NCBI RefSeq assembly: GCF_020510445.1 | Contig: NZ_JAHBAG010000001.1 | Coordinates: 534,501-598,500, forward strand | From: Hydrogenophaga taeniospiralis | GTDB taxonomy: Bacteria; Pseudomonadota; Gammaproteobacteria; Burkholderiales; Burkholderiaceae_C | Length of the DNA stretch: 64,000 nucleotides | Reading direction: 5' to 3' | Notes under the pieces: model-generated | What the model saw: only the letters and a program-made list of their open reading frames with translations | Databases searched by the model: none | What the model was told of the DNA's origin: nothing | Position numbers and translations under genes: made by a program | Shown: piece after piece, positions 57,078 to 64,000 of the stretch | Position numbering within the stretch: position 1 is the stretch's first letter | Layout: the number at the start of each line of letters is the position of its first letter

Positions 57078-57858
57078 GCTTCACGACCTGAACCTGCGCA
57101 TCGCCGAGCTGACCCTGGTCGACGGGCTGAACCTGCAACTGCGCGCCGGGGAGCTGCACGTCATCATCGGCCCCAACGGCACCGGCAAGACCAGCCTGCT
57201 GCGCGCCCTGTTCGGCGAACTGCCGTTGGCGCGTGGGGCCGTGCGCCTGCGCGGAACGCCGATGACGCCGCGCAACCTGCCGACCTGGCGCCAGGGCATT
57301 GGCTACATGCCGCAGAACACCCAGCTCGATCTGGACCTGAGCGCGCTCGAAGTGGTGGTGCTGGGGCGCCTGCAACGCCTGTCGATGCGCCTGTCGGACG
57401 ACGATCTGGGCGCCGCGCTGGAGGCCTTGCAGGCACTCGACATTGCCCACCTGGCCGACCGCCCGGTGCACACCCTCAGCGGCGGGCAGCGCCAGATGGT
57501 GCTGTTCGCGCAGGTGCTGCTGCGCCAGCCGCGGCTGATGCTGCTGGACGAACCCGTCAGCGCGCTCGATCTGAAACACCAGATGCAGCTCATGGAGCAC
57601 CTGAAGGCGCAGACCATTGGACAGGGCTGGATCAGCGTGGCCGTGCTGCACGACCTGAACCTGGCGGCCCAGTTCGCCGACCAGTTGATCGTGCTCGGGG
57701 AAGGCCGCCTGCAGGCCTTTGGCCCGCCGACCCAGGTGCTGACCCGCGAGCTCATCCACCGCCTGTACCACGTCCCGGTGGACGTTCACCAGGACCTGGA
57801 CGGCCTGCCCTATGTGCGCACCTTGCGCGCAGCGCGCCCCATCCTCACCCCCGCCTGA
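57070..57858 (+). CDS. ABC transporter ATP-binding protein (FecE-like)
   Basis: A 262-residue ATPase. Walker A is IIGPNGTGKTSLLRAL, the Q-loop YMPQNTQ, the signature LSGGQRQMVLFAQ, Walker B LMLLDEPVSALD, and the H-loop VAVLHDLN. It resembles ATPases of siderophore or haem import systems. It overlaps the permease by eight bases. The stop is 26 bases before the cupredoxin gene in the same transcript. Confidence 0.96.
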   Translation: MLELHDLNLRIAELTLVDGLNLQLRAGELHVIIGPNGTGKTSLLRALFGELPLARGAVRLRGTPMTPRNLPTWRQGIGYMPQNTQLDLDLSALEVVVLGRLQRLSMRLSDDDLGAALEALQALDIAHLADRPVHTLSGGQRQMVLFAQVLLRQPRLMLLDEPVSALDLKHQMQLMEHLKAQTIGQGWISVAVLHDLNLAAQFADQLIVLGEGRLQAFGPPTQVLTRELIHRLYHVPVDVHQDLDGLPYVRTLRAARPILTPA

Positions 57859-57884
57859 CCGCCGGAAAGACCGAGGCCACCGAC

Positions 57885-58358
57885 ATGCATGCACACACCG
57901 TTCATCCCTCCTGGCGGCACCGGCTCCTGGCGGCTGGCCTGGCCGCGCTCTGCGGCCTCGTGGCGCCCTCCGCCTGGAGCGCCGAGCACGTGGTTCGCAT
58001 GCGGAACGCCGGTACGGACGGACCGATGGTGTTCGAGCCGGCGGTCGTGCAGGCCCGGGTCGGCGACACGCTGCGCTTCGAGCCCACGAACACGGGCCAT
58101 TTCGTGCGCAGCCTGGCCGTTCCCGAGGGCGCCACGCCCTGGCTGAGTGGGCTCGATCAGCCGTGGGTGGTGGCGCTGGAGCGTGAAGGCCTGTATTTCT
58201 ACAACTGTCCACCGCACCTCATGATGGGCATGGTCGGACTGGTCCAGGTCGGCGCAGCGGTCAACCGGTCTTCCGCCACCGCGGTCATGAAATCCACGCA
58301 GGGGCGGATCTACAGCCACGGCGCGCGGGTCGACGCCTTGCTGGAAGGGATTCGATGA
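57885..58358 (+). CDS. Pseudoazurin-like cupredoxin
   Basis: A 157-residue exported protein with a signal peptide (ending near PSAWS|AE). The type 1 copper ligands are in place: His in TNTGHFVRSL, then Cys, His and Met in YNCPPHLMMGM with the C-x2-H-x4-M spacing of pseudoazurin. Pseudoazurins carry electrons in the periplasm. Its place within an iron-uptake operon is unusual and suggests that it reduces or oxidises the imported metal or chelate. No denitrification or heme oxidase gene is nearby. A short frame of repeat sequence overlaps its stop. Confidence 0.88.
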   Translation: MHAHTVHPSWRHRLLAAGLAALCGLVAPSAWSAEHVVRMRNAGTDGPMVFEPAVVQARVGDTLRFEPTNTGHFVRSLAVPEGATPWLSGLDQPWVVALEREGLYFYNCPPHLMMGMVGLVQVGAAVNRSSATAVMKSTQGRIYSHGARVDALLEGIR

Positions 58359-58394
58359 TCGCCCTGCGCTGCATCGCGGCCTCACCGCCACCGA

Positions 58395-58463
58395 GCCCCC
58401 ACGCTCCGCCGCTGCGCGGGTCGCTGCCCCCCGAGGGGGCTGATCCGGCTTGGGGCGGCCCGG
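58395..58463 (-). repeat. GC-rich repeat (family 2), intergenic copy 1
   Basis: The reverse complement begins CCGGGCCGCCCCAAGCCGG and contains CAGCGACCCGCGCAGCGGCG, matching the in-frame copy in the Cfa-like gene. It lies in the cupredoxin-MFS gap. Confidence 0.85.
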
Positions 58464-58475
58464 CTCCGGATCGTT

Positions 58476-58545
58476 GCCCCCACGCGCCGCCGCTGCGCGG
58501 GTCGCTGCCCCCCGAAGGGGCTGGGCCAGCCTTGGGGCGGCCCGG
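58476..58545 (-). repeat. GC-rich repeat (family 2), intergenic copy 2
   Basis: A second copy in direct orientation to copy 1, with start points 81 bases apart. The two copies fill the 200-base gap; the open frame that crosses them (58355-58558) is only translated repeat. Confidence 0.85.
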
Positions 58546-58558
58546 TGGCTGCCCCTGA

Positions 58559-59809
58559 GTGGCTGAGATCGCCTTGAACCCGGCGGCCAGCGGCTGGCGC
58601 TCGCTCAGCCCCGGCGCCCGCGTCCTGGTGGCGAACGGCCTGGCGTTCAACCTGGGGTTTTACATGCTCATGCCCTACCTGGCGCAGCACCTGGGCGCCG
58701 GCCTGGGGCTGGCGGGTTGGGTCACGGGACTGGTCATGGGACTGCGCGTGTTCAGCCAGCAAGGGTTGTTCCTGCTCGGCGGCTGGCTGGGGGACCGCCT
58801 GGGCTACCGCAGGGCCATCGTCTGGGGCTGCCTGTTGCGCGGCGTCGGCTTTGCCCTGCTCGGCTGGGCCGGGGCGCTGCCGCTGCTCCTGCTGGCCGCC
58901 GTCCTCACCGGTTTCGCCGGCGCTCTGTTCACGCCCTGCGCCCAGGCGAGCCTGGCCGCCCAATGCCCCGACGGGGCCCAGCGGCGCCAGGCCTTCGCCT
59001 TGCACAACCTGGCCAGCGAAGCCGGCATGCTGGCCGGCCCCCTGCTCGGGATGGCGCTGATGCGCGTGGATTTCGCGCTCACCGGCTGCGTGGCCGGCGC
59101 CTTGTTCGTGGTGTTTGCGGGTCTGCAATGGTCGCTGTTGCCCCCCGATCATGGGGCGCGGGCGACCCCGCAGCCGTTGGCGGCCGGCACAGCCCGTGCC
59201 TCGGGCAGGCCCTGGCTCGCGCTGTTGGGCCAGCCTGGCCTGCTGCGCTTCGTCGGCTTGTGCGCCACCTACCAGGTGATGTTTCACCAGCTGTACCTGG
59301 CCGTGCCCGCCTTCGTCCAGCAGCACCGCCTGGGGGACGGCACGCTCAGTGCGGTGTTCACGCTCAGCGCCGTGGTGGGCATCGCGCTGCAATGGCCCGT
59401 CAGCCGCTGGCTCGTGCCGCGCCTGGGCGACGCCGCCGCGATGGGCCTCGGGCTGGCGCTGATGGGGGTGGCGTTCCTTTCGCCGCTGGTGCTGGCAGCC
59501 TGGCCGCTGGAGGCGGTGCTGGCCCTGGGGGCCCTGTTGGCGCTGGGCTCGGTGCTGTGTCTTCCGCTGTTCCCCACCGTGCTGCCGCGTTATGCGCGGG
59601 ACTGCCCGCTGGGCACGGCCTATGGCTTCATGGCCAGCGTCGGCGGGTGCGCCGCGCTCGTGGGGCAGGCCTCGGTGGGTGCCGGCCTGGGCGCGTCCGG
59701 CATGGGGCCTGCGCCCGGGGTCTGGGGGGCGCTGGCCGTCTGTGGTCTGCTGGGCGGTGCCGGTCTTTGGCGGGTGACGAGAACGGTGGCGTTGCCCCGC
59801 GCCCTTTGA
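58559..59809 (+). CDS. MFS transporter
   Basis: A 416-residue membrane protein with about 12 helices. The MFS A-motif-like loop is GGWLGDRLGYRRAIVWG between helices 2 and 3. The type resembles MdtH-like drug and small-molecule exporters. As the last gene of a Fur-box-preceded operon, it may export a metallophore or its breakdown product, although no synthesis genes are visible. The start is GTG 58559; the tandem repeats upstream leave no room for a longer version. Confidence 0.87.
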   Translation: MAEIALNPAASGWRSLSPGARVLVANGLAFNLGFYMLMPYLAQHLGAGLGLAGWVTGLVMGLRVFSQQGLFLLGGWLGDRLGYRRAIVWGCLLRGVGFALLGWAGALPLLLLAAVLTGFAGALFTPCAQASLAAQCPDGAQRRQAFALHNLASEAGMLAGPLLGMALMRVDFALTGCVAGALFVVFAGLQWSLLPPDHGARATPQPLAAGTARASGRPWLALLGQPGLLRFVGLCATYQVMFHQLYLAVPAFVQQHRLGDGTLSAVFTLSAVVGIALQWPVSRWLVPRLGDAAAMGLGLALMGVAFLSPLVLAAWPLEAVLALGALLALGSVLCLPLFPTVLPRYARDCPLGTAYGFMASVGGCAALVGQASVGAGLGASGMGPAPGVWGALAVCGLLGGAGLWRVTRTVALPRAL

Positions 59810-59823
59810 GGTACAACCGGCGC

Positions 59824-60783
59824 ATGAACACGTCCGCTCCTCTGCCCAGCGTCCTCTGCCTCACGATGAACCCCTCGGTCGATCTCGCGACCGAAACCGA
59901 ATCCGTGGTGCCCACGCACAAGCTGCGCTGCAGCGAAACCCTGCACGACGCCGGCGGCGGCGGCGTCAACGTGGCGCGGGTGCTGACCCGCCTGGGGGGC
60001 GAATGCACCGCGCTGTGCCCCACCGGCGGCTCGGCCGGCCAGTGGCTGCAGAAGCGCATGCGCGAAGAGGGCATCTCCAGCGTGTTCCTGCCCATCGCCG
60101 ACGAGACGCGCGTGAGCTTCACGGTGCACGAACACAGCACCGGCGCCGAGTTCCGTTTCGTCATGCCCGGCCCGCACCTGAGCGGCGGCGAGTGGCAGGC
60201 CTGCCTGGACCATCTGCAGGCGCTCGCGCCATTCCCCGATCTGCTGGTGGCCAGCGGCAGCCTGCCGCCGGGCGTGCCGGCGGACTTCTACGCCCGGCTC
60301 GCGCGCCTGTGCCGCGCGCGCGGCGCGCGCATGGTGCTGGACACCTCCGGGCCGGCGCTGGAAGCGGCCCTGGCCGAAGGGGTGTACCTGTTCAAACCCA
60401 ATCTGCGCGAACTCGCAGCACTCAGCGGGCAGGCACTGGACACGCCCGAACAGTGGCTGGCGGCGGCCCGCCAGCTGATCGAGCGTGGCCAGACCGAGGT
60501 GGTGGCGCTGACGCTGGGCCACCTGGGCGCCCTGCTGGTGACCCGCGAATCGAGCTGGCGGGCCGATCCGCTGGACATCCCCGCGTCCAGCGCGGTGGGC
60601 GCGGGCGACAGTTTCGTCGGCGGCATGGTGGCCGCCCTGCAGCAGCGCCAGCCGCTGCGGGAGGCGTTTGCGCTTGGCGTGGCCGCCGGCTCGGCCACGC
60701 TGCTGTCGATCGGCACCGGCCTGTGCCGCCTCGAGGACGTGCAGCGCCTGCTGCCGCAGGTGCGGATCCACCCGGTGAACTGA
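59824..60783 (+). CDS. PfkB-family sugar kinase (1-phosphofructokinase/hexose kinase type)
   Basis: A 319-residue ribokinase-fold enzyme. The substrate-binding loop is DAGGGGVNVARVLTRLGGE, and the catalytic base with the anion hole is in SSAVGAGDSFVGGMVAAL. SGSLPPGVPADFYARL and VYLFKPNLRELAALSG are typical of 1-phosphofructokinase, tagatose-6-phosphate kinase and Pfk-2-type enzymes. It probably phosphorylates a fructose or tagatose phosphate. The gene lies 14 bases after the MFS stop but has no obvious functional tie to iron uptake. It converges with the DUF2325 gene (8-base gap). Confidence 0.9.
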   Translation: MNTSAPLPSVLCLTMNPSVDLATETESVVPTHKLRCSETLHDAGGGGVNVARVLTRLGGECTALCPTGGSAGQWLQKRMREEGISSVFLPIADETRVSFTVHEHSTGAEFRFVMPGPHLSGGEWQACLDHLQALAPFPDLLVASGSLPPGVPADFYARLARLCRARGARMVLDTSGPALEAALAEGVYLFKPNLRELAALSGQALDTPEQWLAAARQLIERGQTEVVALTLGHLGALLVTRESSWRADPLDIPASSAVGAGDSFVGGMVAALQQRQPLREAFALGVAAGSATLLSIGTGLCRLEDVQRLLPQVRIHPVN

Positions 60784-60791
60784 CGGCGCTT

Positions 60792-62099
60792 TCAGTGCGC
60801 CTTCTCCGCCCGCGCGTCGTCCCCCGCGTCGTGTAAGGCGGCCGACGCCGGCTCGCGACCGCTGCCGAGAATGCGCTCCAGCGCGGAGCGGCTGGGCGTT
60901 TCCACGAACAGGCAGGGCTTGCCGTGGCGTTTGCAGTGTTCCTTCACGCGCCAGTAGGCGTTGTGGCTGATGCACCCCACCTGGCAGATCACCACGTCGG
61001 CCGACTGCAGCAGCGGCCCCAGTTGCCCGGCGTTGTCTTCCTCGCCGCCGTCGTGGTGCAGAAAGCGGGCGCCCTTGTCCTCGATCAGTTCGCGGTAGAT
61101 CGGGATCACGCGGGTGCGTCCGCCCACGCACAGCACGGCGCGGTCGTGGATGAGCACACCCTCGTCGCGCGGCACCGGCCGGGTGTCGAGGGCCTCCACC
61201 GGGCCGGTGGCTCCCGGAGCGCCTGGCGCGGGCCAGGCCTGCAGGGTGGCCTGGGTGGCGAGGTTCAGGGCGCGGCGCAATTGCTGGTTGTGCTCGGCGA
61301 GCTGGCGGTTGTCGTCCAGCAGGCGCTGGCGCTGGGGCAGCTCGGGGGTCTGGCGCTTGAGCGCCTCCAGCTCGGCCAACGCCTGCGCCCGGTCGGTCTG
61401 TGCGCGGATCAGCTCGGCGCGCAGGCGCATCAGCTCGGCCTGGTGCAGCTCATGGCGCTGCACCTGTTCCTGCGCCACCGTCTGCAGCCGTTGCTGCGCG
61501 TGGATCAGCTCGTCGCCCAGCTTGTGGTTCTCTTGCACGAGCGTCTGCAGGCGGGTCTGGTCCACCCGGGCGGCCATGCCCACCTGGTGCTGCAGCATGT
61601 GCACCTGGCCCAGCACCGCGAACTCGAGTTCGGGCGTGCAACGGGAGTGCGTCAGCACGGCCCAGAACACCCCCGCCCAGTCCATGCCCATGCAGGACCG
61701 GTCCCACCACTTGGCCAGCGCTTCGGTGGTCTTCAGTTTCAGCGACTGGCTGATGAACAGCTCGTAGCGGCTGTCCAGCTCGCGCTGCACCATCTCGGCC
61801 AGCGGGCTGCGCCGGCGGCATTCGCTCACCAGGGCGATGTGCATCTCGTATTCCGAGCAGCCGTCCAGCGCCAGCTCGGCCTTGCGGGCCAGCTTCTGCA
61901 GCTCGGGCAGGCGCAGGCAGACGCCGGTGACCGGGCAGGCCGCGTGGTTGCCCAGCGACCAGAGCTTGCGGCGCGCCGAACCGCGCACACGATCCGCCCC
62001 CGGCTCGGTGGCGGCTGGGCCGTCGACGGGCGCCGCCGCATAGCGCGCGGCCAGATCACCCAGGGCATCGGCCTGGCCGGGTTTCTTGAACACACACAT
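60792..62099 (-). CDS. DUF2325 domain-containing protein
   Basis: A 435-residue cytoplasmic protein. The N-terminal 120 residues have several Cys and Trp residues (LWSLGNHAACPVTGVCLRLP). The middle (about 190-290) is a long Gln/Leu-rich coiled coil (QENHKLGDELIHAQQRLQTV). The C-terminal 100 residues are a DUF2325 domain (AVLCVGGRTRVIPIYRELIE, FLHHDGGEEDN, ADVVICQVGCISHNAYWRVK). The function is unknown. It begins 2 bases after a small upstream gene with which it shares a Fur-box-like promoter region. Confidence 0.85.
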   Translation of the reverse strand: MCVFKKPGQADALGDLAARYAAAPVDGPAATEPGADRVRGSARRKLWSLGNHAACPVTGVCLRLPELQKLARKAELALDGCSEYEMHIALVSECRRRSPLAEMVQRELDSRYELFISQSLKLKTTEALAKWWDRSCMGMDWAGVFWAVLTHSRCTPELEFAVLGQVHMLQHQVGMAARVDQTRLQTLVQENHKLGDELIHAQQRLQTVAQEQVQRHELHQAELMRLRAELIRAQTDRAQALAELEALKRQTPELPQRQRLLDDNRQLAEHNQQLRRALNLATQATLQAWPAPGAPGATGPVEALDTRPVPRDEGVLIHDRAVLCVGGRTRVIPIYRELIEDKGARFLHHDGGEEDNAGQLGPLLQSADVVICQVGCISHNAYWRVKEHCKRHGKPCLFVETPSRSALERILGSGREPASAALHDAGDDARAEKAH

Positions 62100-62101
62100 G
62101 C

Positions 62102-62593
62102 TCAGTGCACCGCGCCGCTGGGGGCGCTCATCACCAGGCAACCGGCGCGCAGCGCGTGCTCGATGGCCGGGTCCGCGCCGTGCTCCTGCCAGTGTTCGAG
62201 CAGGGCCGCGTGGGTCTCGTGGCTGTGCCAGACCGCCGCCTTGCGCCAGGCGCTGCCACCCGGTTCGCGGTGGATCAGCCCCAGCAAGGCCAGGTGCGCA
62301 TCGGCCAGCACCCAGGCCGCCAGCGCGCTGCTGCCCTCGTCGGCCTGCAGCGCCGACAGGCAGCGGCTGCTGCGCACCAGCGCCGACACGCAGGCGTCCG
62401 CGTCCAATGCCCCTCCCGCGGCCAGGCCCTCGCGCGCCATGCCCAGCGCCAGGCGGTAGAACGCCAGCGCCTGCAGCACCTGGCCCATGCGGTGTGCCCG
62501 CGAAGCCTGGTGCATGGCGTCGGTCCAGCTGGGCCATGCGCTCAGCGGAATGAAATGGCCGCCCTGGCCGGTATCGACGTTTGACAGTGACAT
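62102..62593 (-). CDS. Hypothetical helical protein co-transcribed with DUF2325
   Basis: A 163-residue protein I do not recognise. It is almost wholly helical and Ala/Leu-rich, with the pattern LQALAFYRLALGMAREGLAA, then LALLGLIHREPGG, suggestive of TPR-like repeats. ATG 62593 is chosen over a GTG at 62620. A Fur-box-like AATGATAACGATTCTTATT lies about 50 bases upstream, and the DUF2325 gene begins two bases after its stop, so both are probably iron-repressed. Confidence 0.75.
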   Translation of the reverse strand: MSLSNVDTGQGGHFIPLSAWPSWTDAMHQASRAHRMGQVLQALAFYRLALGMAREGLAAGGALDADACVSALVRSSRCLSALQADEGSSALAAWVLADAHLALLGLIHREPGGSAWRKAAVWHSHETHAALLEHWQEHGADPAIEHALRAGCLVMSAPSGAVH

Positions 62594-62639
62594 GAGAACA
62601 GCTCCCTGTGGATCGCACACTGGCGGATCGCCAATGCGT

Positions 62640-62660
62640 TAATGATAACGATTCTTATTT
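62640..62660 (-). promoter_or_regulatory. Candidate Fur box of the DUF2325 operon
   Basis: TAATGATAACGATTCTTATTT resembles the Fur consensus, with the GATAA core and AT-rich flanks in GC-rich surroundings. It is placed about 50 bases before the start of the small helical protein gene. Confidence 0.55.
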
Positions 62661-62802
62661 AAAACTCAAGCTTTGGGCGGCGATCACGGCCCGATCCGTT
62701 GACCCAGGTCAAGCGTCACCCCACATCCCGGCGAATACCAACCCGCCCCGGCGCGGCCACTGGACCGGGATGCGGCCGGGAAAAAAGTTCCCCAAATTTG
62801 TT

Positions 62803-62819
62803 GATAATGGTTATCATTC
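62803..62819 (+). promoter_or_regulatory. Fur box of the TonB-dependent receptor gene
   Basis: GATAATGGTTATCATTC fits the Fur 6-1-6 consensus (GATAAT-N-ATTATC) at all but one position. It is about 125 bases before the receptor start. Confidence 0.75.
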
Positions 62820-62945
62820 ATCAGCAGCCCGCCATTGACCGCAACCCGCGCGCCCCGCCTTGCCGGGGCGCGCTGCTGTTTGTCCGCCGTCAAAAGCCAG
62901 CCAACTCCTTCACCCGTCTTGAAGACACGTTGCTGTCCTTTTGTC

Positions 62946-64000
62946 ATGCGCACCCTCGATCACCGCCGCCCCGCCGCCCTGTCTCTGTCGCCACTGGCCC
63001 GGGCCATCTCCCTGGGCCTGTCCACCACCTTGCTGCTGGCCCCCTGGTCCGGTGCCCAGGCCCAGGCCACCGCTGCCCCCGCGCAGGAAGTCACCCTGGG
63101 CACCGTCACCGTGAAAGCCGGCCCGTCGGCCGCGCCCACCGAGGGCAGCCCCGATTTCGCGGCGCGCAGCGCCAGCACCGCGACCCGGCTCGACCTGACG
63201 CCGCGTGAGACACCGCAGTCGCTGAGCGTGGTGACGAACGCGCAGATGCAGGCCTTCGGTCTGCGCGACGCGCGCACCCTGCTCTCCAGCGTCACGGGCG
63301 TGAACGTGGAGCTGGTCGAGACCGACCGCTCCTACTACTCGGTGCGCGGCTTCGAGGTCTCCAACTTCCAGATCGATGGCATCGGCCTGCCCTTCGCCAC
63401 CGGCGACCAGCAGGGCGACATCGACACCGCGATCTACGACCGGGTAGAGGTGTTGCGCGGCGCCAACGGCCTGATGTCGTCCACCGGCAACCCCTCGGCC
63501 ACGATCAACTTCGTGCGCAAGCGCCCCACCGCCCAGCTGCAGGCCTCGGGCGGGCTGACGCTGGGCTCCTGGAACCAGCGCCGCGTGGACGCCGACCTGG
63601 CCGGCGCCATGAACGCCAGCGGCAGCGTGCGCGGCCGGCTGATCGTGGCCGCGGAAAACAAGGACTCCTACCTGGACCGCTACTCGCTGGACAAGCGCGT
63701 GTTCTCCGGCATCGTCGAAGCCGACCTCACACCCTCCACCCTGCTGAGCGTGGGCCACTCGCAGCAGAACAACCGCCCCAAGGGCGTGCTCTGGGGCGCC
63801 CTGCCCATGCGCTACGCCGACGGCACGCAGACCGACTACCCGGTGTCGGCCAGCACCTCGGCCCGCTGGAGCCACTGGAACACCCAGGACGCGCAGACCT
63901 TTGCCGAACTGAGCCACCAGCTCGACAGCGGCTGGGCCGTCAAGGGCGTGCTCACGCGCCGCGAACTGAGCTCCGACGCCGAGCTGCTCTACGTGTACGG
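62946..64000 (+). CDS. TonB-dependent siderophore receptor (5' part, runs off the window)
   Basis: An open frame of 351 codons with no stop to the window end. A signal peptide (SLGLSTTLLLAPWSGAQA) is followed by a TonB-box-like QEVTLGTVTVKAG and a plug domain: RLDLTPRETPQSLSVVTNAQ, then SYYSVRGFEVSNFQIDGIG, YDRVEVLRGANGLMSSTGNP and ATINFVRKRPT. The beginnings of the barrel strands follow. The plug pattern is that of ferric-siderophore receptors (FpvA/FhuE-like, but without an N-terminal signalling domain). Together with the Fur box, this identifies it as the outer-membrane gate of an iron uptake route, perhaps feeding the ABC operon upstream. Confidence 0.93.
   Translation, partial: MRTLDHRRPAALSLSPLARAISLGLSTTLLLAPWSGAQAQATAAPAQEVTLGTVTVKAGPSAAPTEGSPDFAARSASTATRLDLTPRETPQSLSVVTNAQMQAFGLRDARTLLSSVTGVNVELVETDRSYYSVRGFEVSNFQIDGIGLPFATGDQQGDIDTAIYDRVEVLRGANGLMSSTGNPSATINFVRKRPTAQLQASGGLTLGSWNQRRVDADLAGAMNASGSVRGRLIVAAENKDSYLDRYSLDKRVFSGIVEADLTPSTLLSVGHSQQNNRPKGVLWGALPMRYADGTQTDYPVSASTSARWSHWNTQDAQTFAELSHQLDSGWAVKGVLTRRELSSDAELLYVY

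Noticed and set aside
58395..58545. CRISPR array suggested by the tandem repeats
   Set aside because: There are only two units of about 70 bases, no regular spacers and no cas genes.
58355..58558. A 67-codon frame overlapping the cupredoxin stop by ATGA
   Set aside because: Nearly all of it is two translated copies of the family-2 repeat, so it is not a supported gene.

Overview
The window is a high-GC chromosome segment of a betaproteobacterium. It most resembles Burkholderiales/Comamonadaceae (Hydrogenophaga-like), judging from the recX/recA, sucCD, tkt-gap, moaC and murU proteins, the DUF3717/DUF1289 and DUF2325 families, and a GC-rich intergenic repeat of a kind common in that family. 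No rRNA, tRNA, IS element or CRISPR array was found. Genus-level placement is an inference.

Layout. 1-6020: a tightly packed plus-strand operon (end of an upstream gene, DUF1365, Cfa-like methyltransferase, chalcone-isomerase-like, MFS, DUF3833 lipoprotein, SDR, NTF2-like) of the type often found with RpoE/ChrR singlet-oxygen regulons. 6133-13573: GST, purB, an ODP-type metallo-beta-lactamase-fold protein, a yybP-ykoY manganese riboswitch ahead of a TerC exporter, a holin-like membrane protein, an M48 protease and moaC. 13597-23521: a visibly AT-richer minus-strand locus. Two type IV pilin genes, each with a sigma-54-like promoter, are followed by a TfpX/TfpZ-type pilin accessory gene. A sulfatase-fold membrane phosphotransferase is translationally coupled to it. 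Then come a CDP-glycerol glycerophosphotransferase-like enzyme, a YidC/Oxa1 paralogue, a second sulfatase-fold membrane enzyme, a methyltransferase, a HAD phosphatase and a nucleotidyltransferase. I read this as a candidate phosphodiester (teichoic-acid-like or phospho-polyol) surface or pilin decoration system, and it is the most interesting part of the window.

23707-31061: a signalling block on the same strand: CHASE2-Ser/Thr kinase, PP2C phosphatase, FHA protein, CHASE2-nucleotidyl cyclase and a class-II-type cyclic-nucleotide phosphodiesterase. It abuts the pilin genes. 31279-49426: mostly housekeeping: sucDC, argC, recX-recA, a MarR regulator, a TctD/TctE-like two-component pair, topoisomerase III with a C-terminal SWIB domain, a SET-domain methyltransferase, birA, a SPOR protein, a TetR-hydrolase operon with a perfect operator, and gap-tkt. 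49570-53708: murU and pepP, separated by a two-gene insertion (flavin monooxygenase, DUF2798) bounded by a second, diverged copy of the murU 3' end.

53806-64000: an iron-acquisition region. A Fur-box-preceded operon has two tandem substrate-binding proteins, a FecCD-type permease, an ATPase, a pseudoazurin-like cupredoxin and an MFS transporter. After it come a PfkB kinase, a Fur-box-preceded DUF2325 pair, and the 5' part of a TonB-dependent siderophore receptor that runs off the window end. Two GC-rich repeat families are scattered through the window. One copy lies in frame inside the cfa-like gene.
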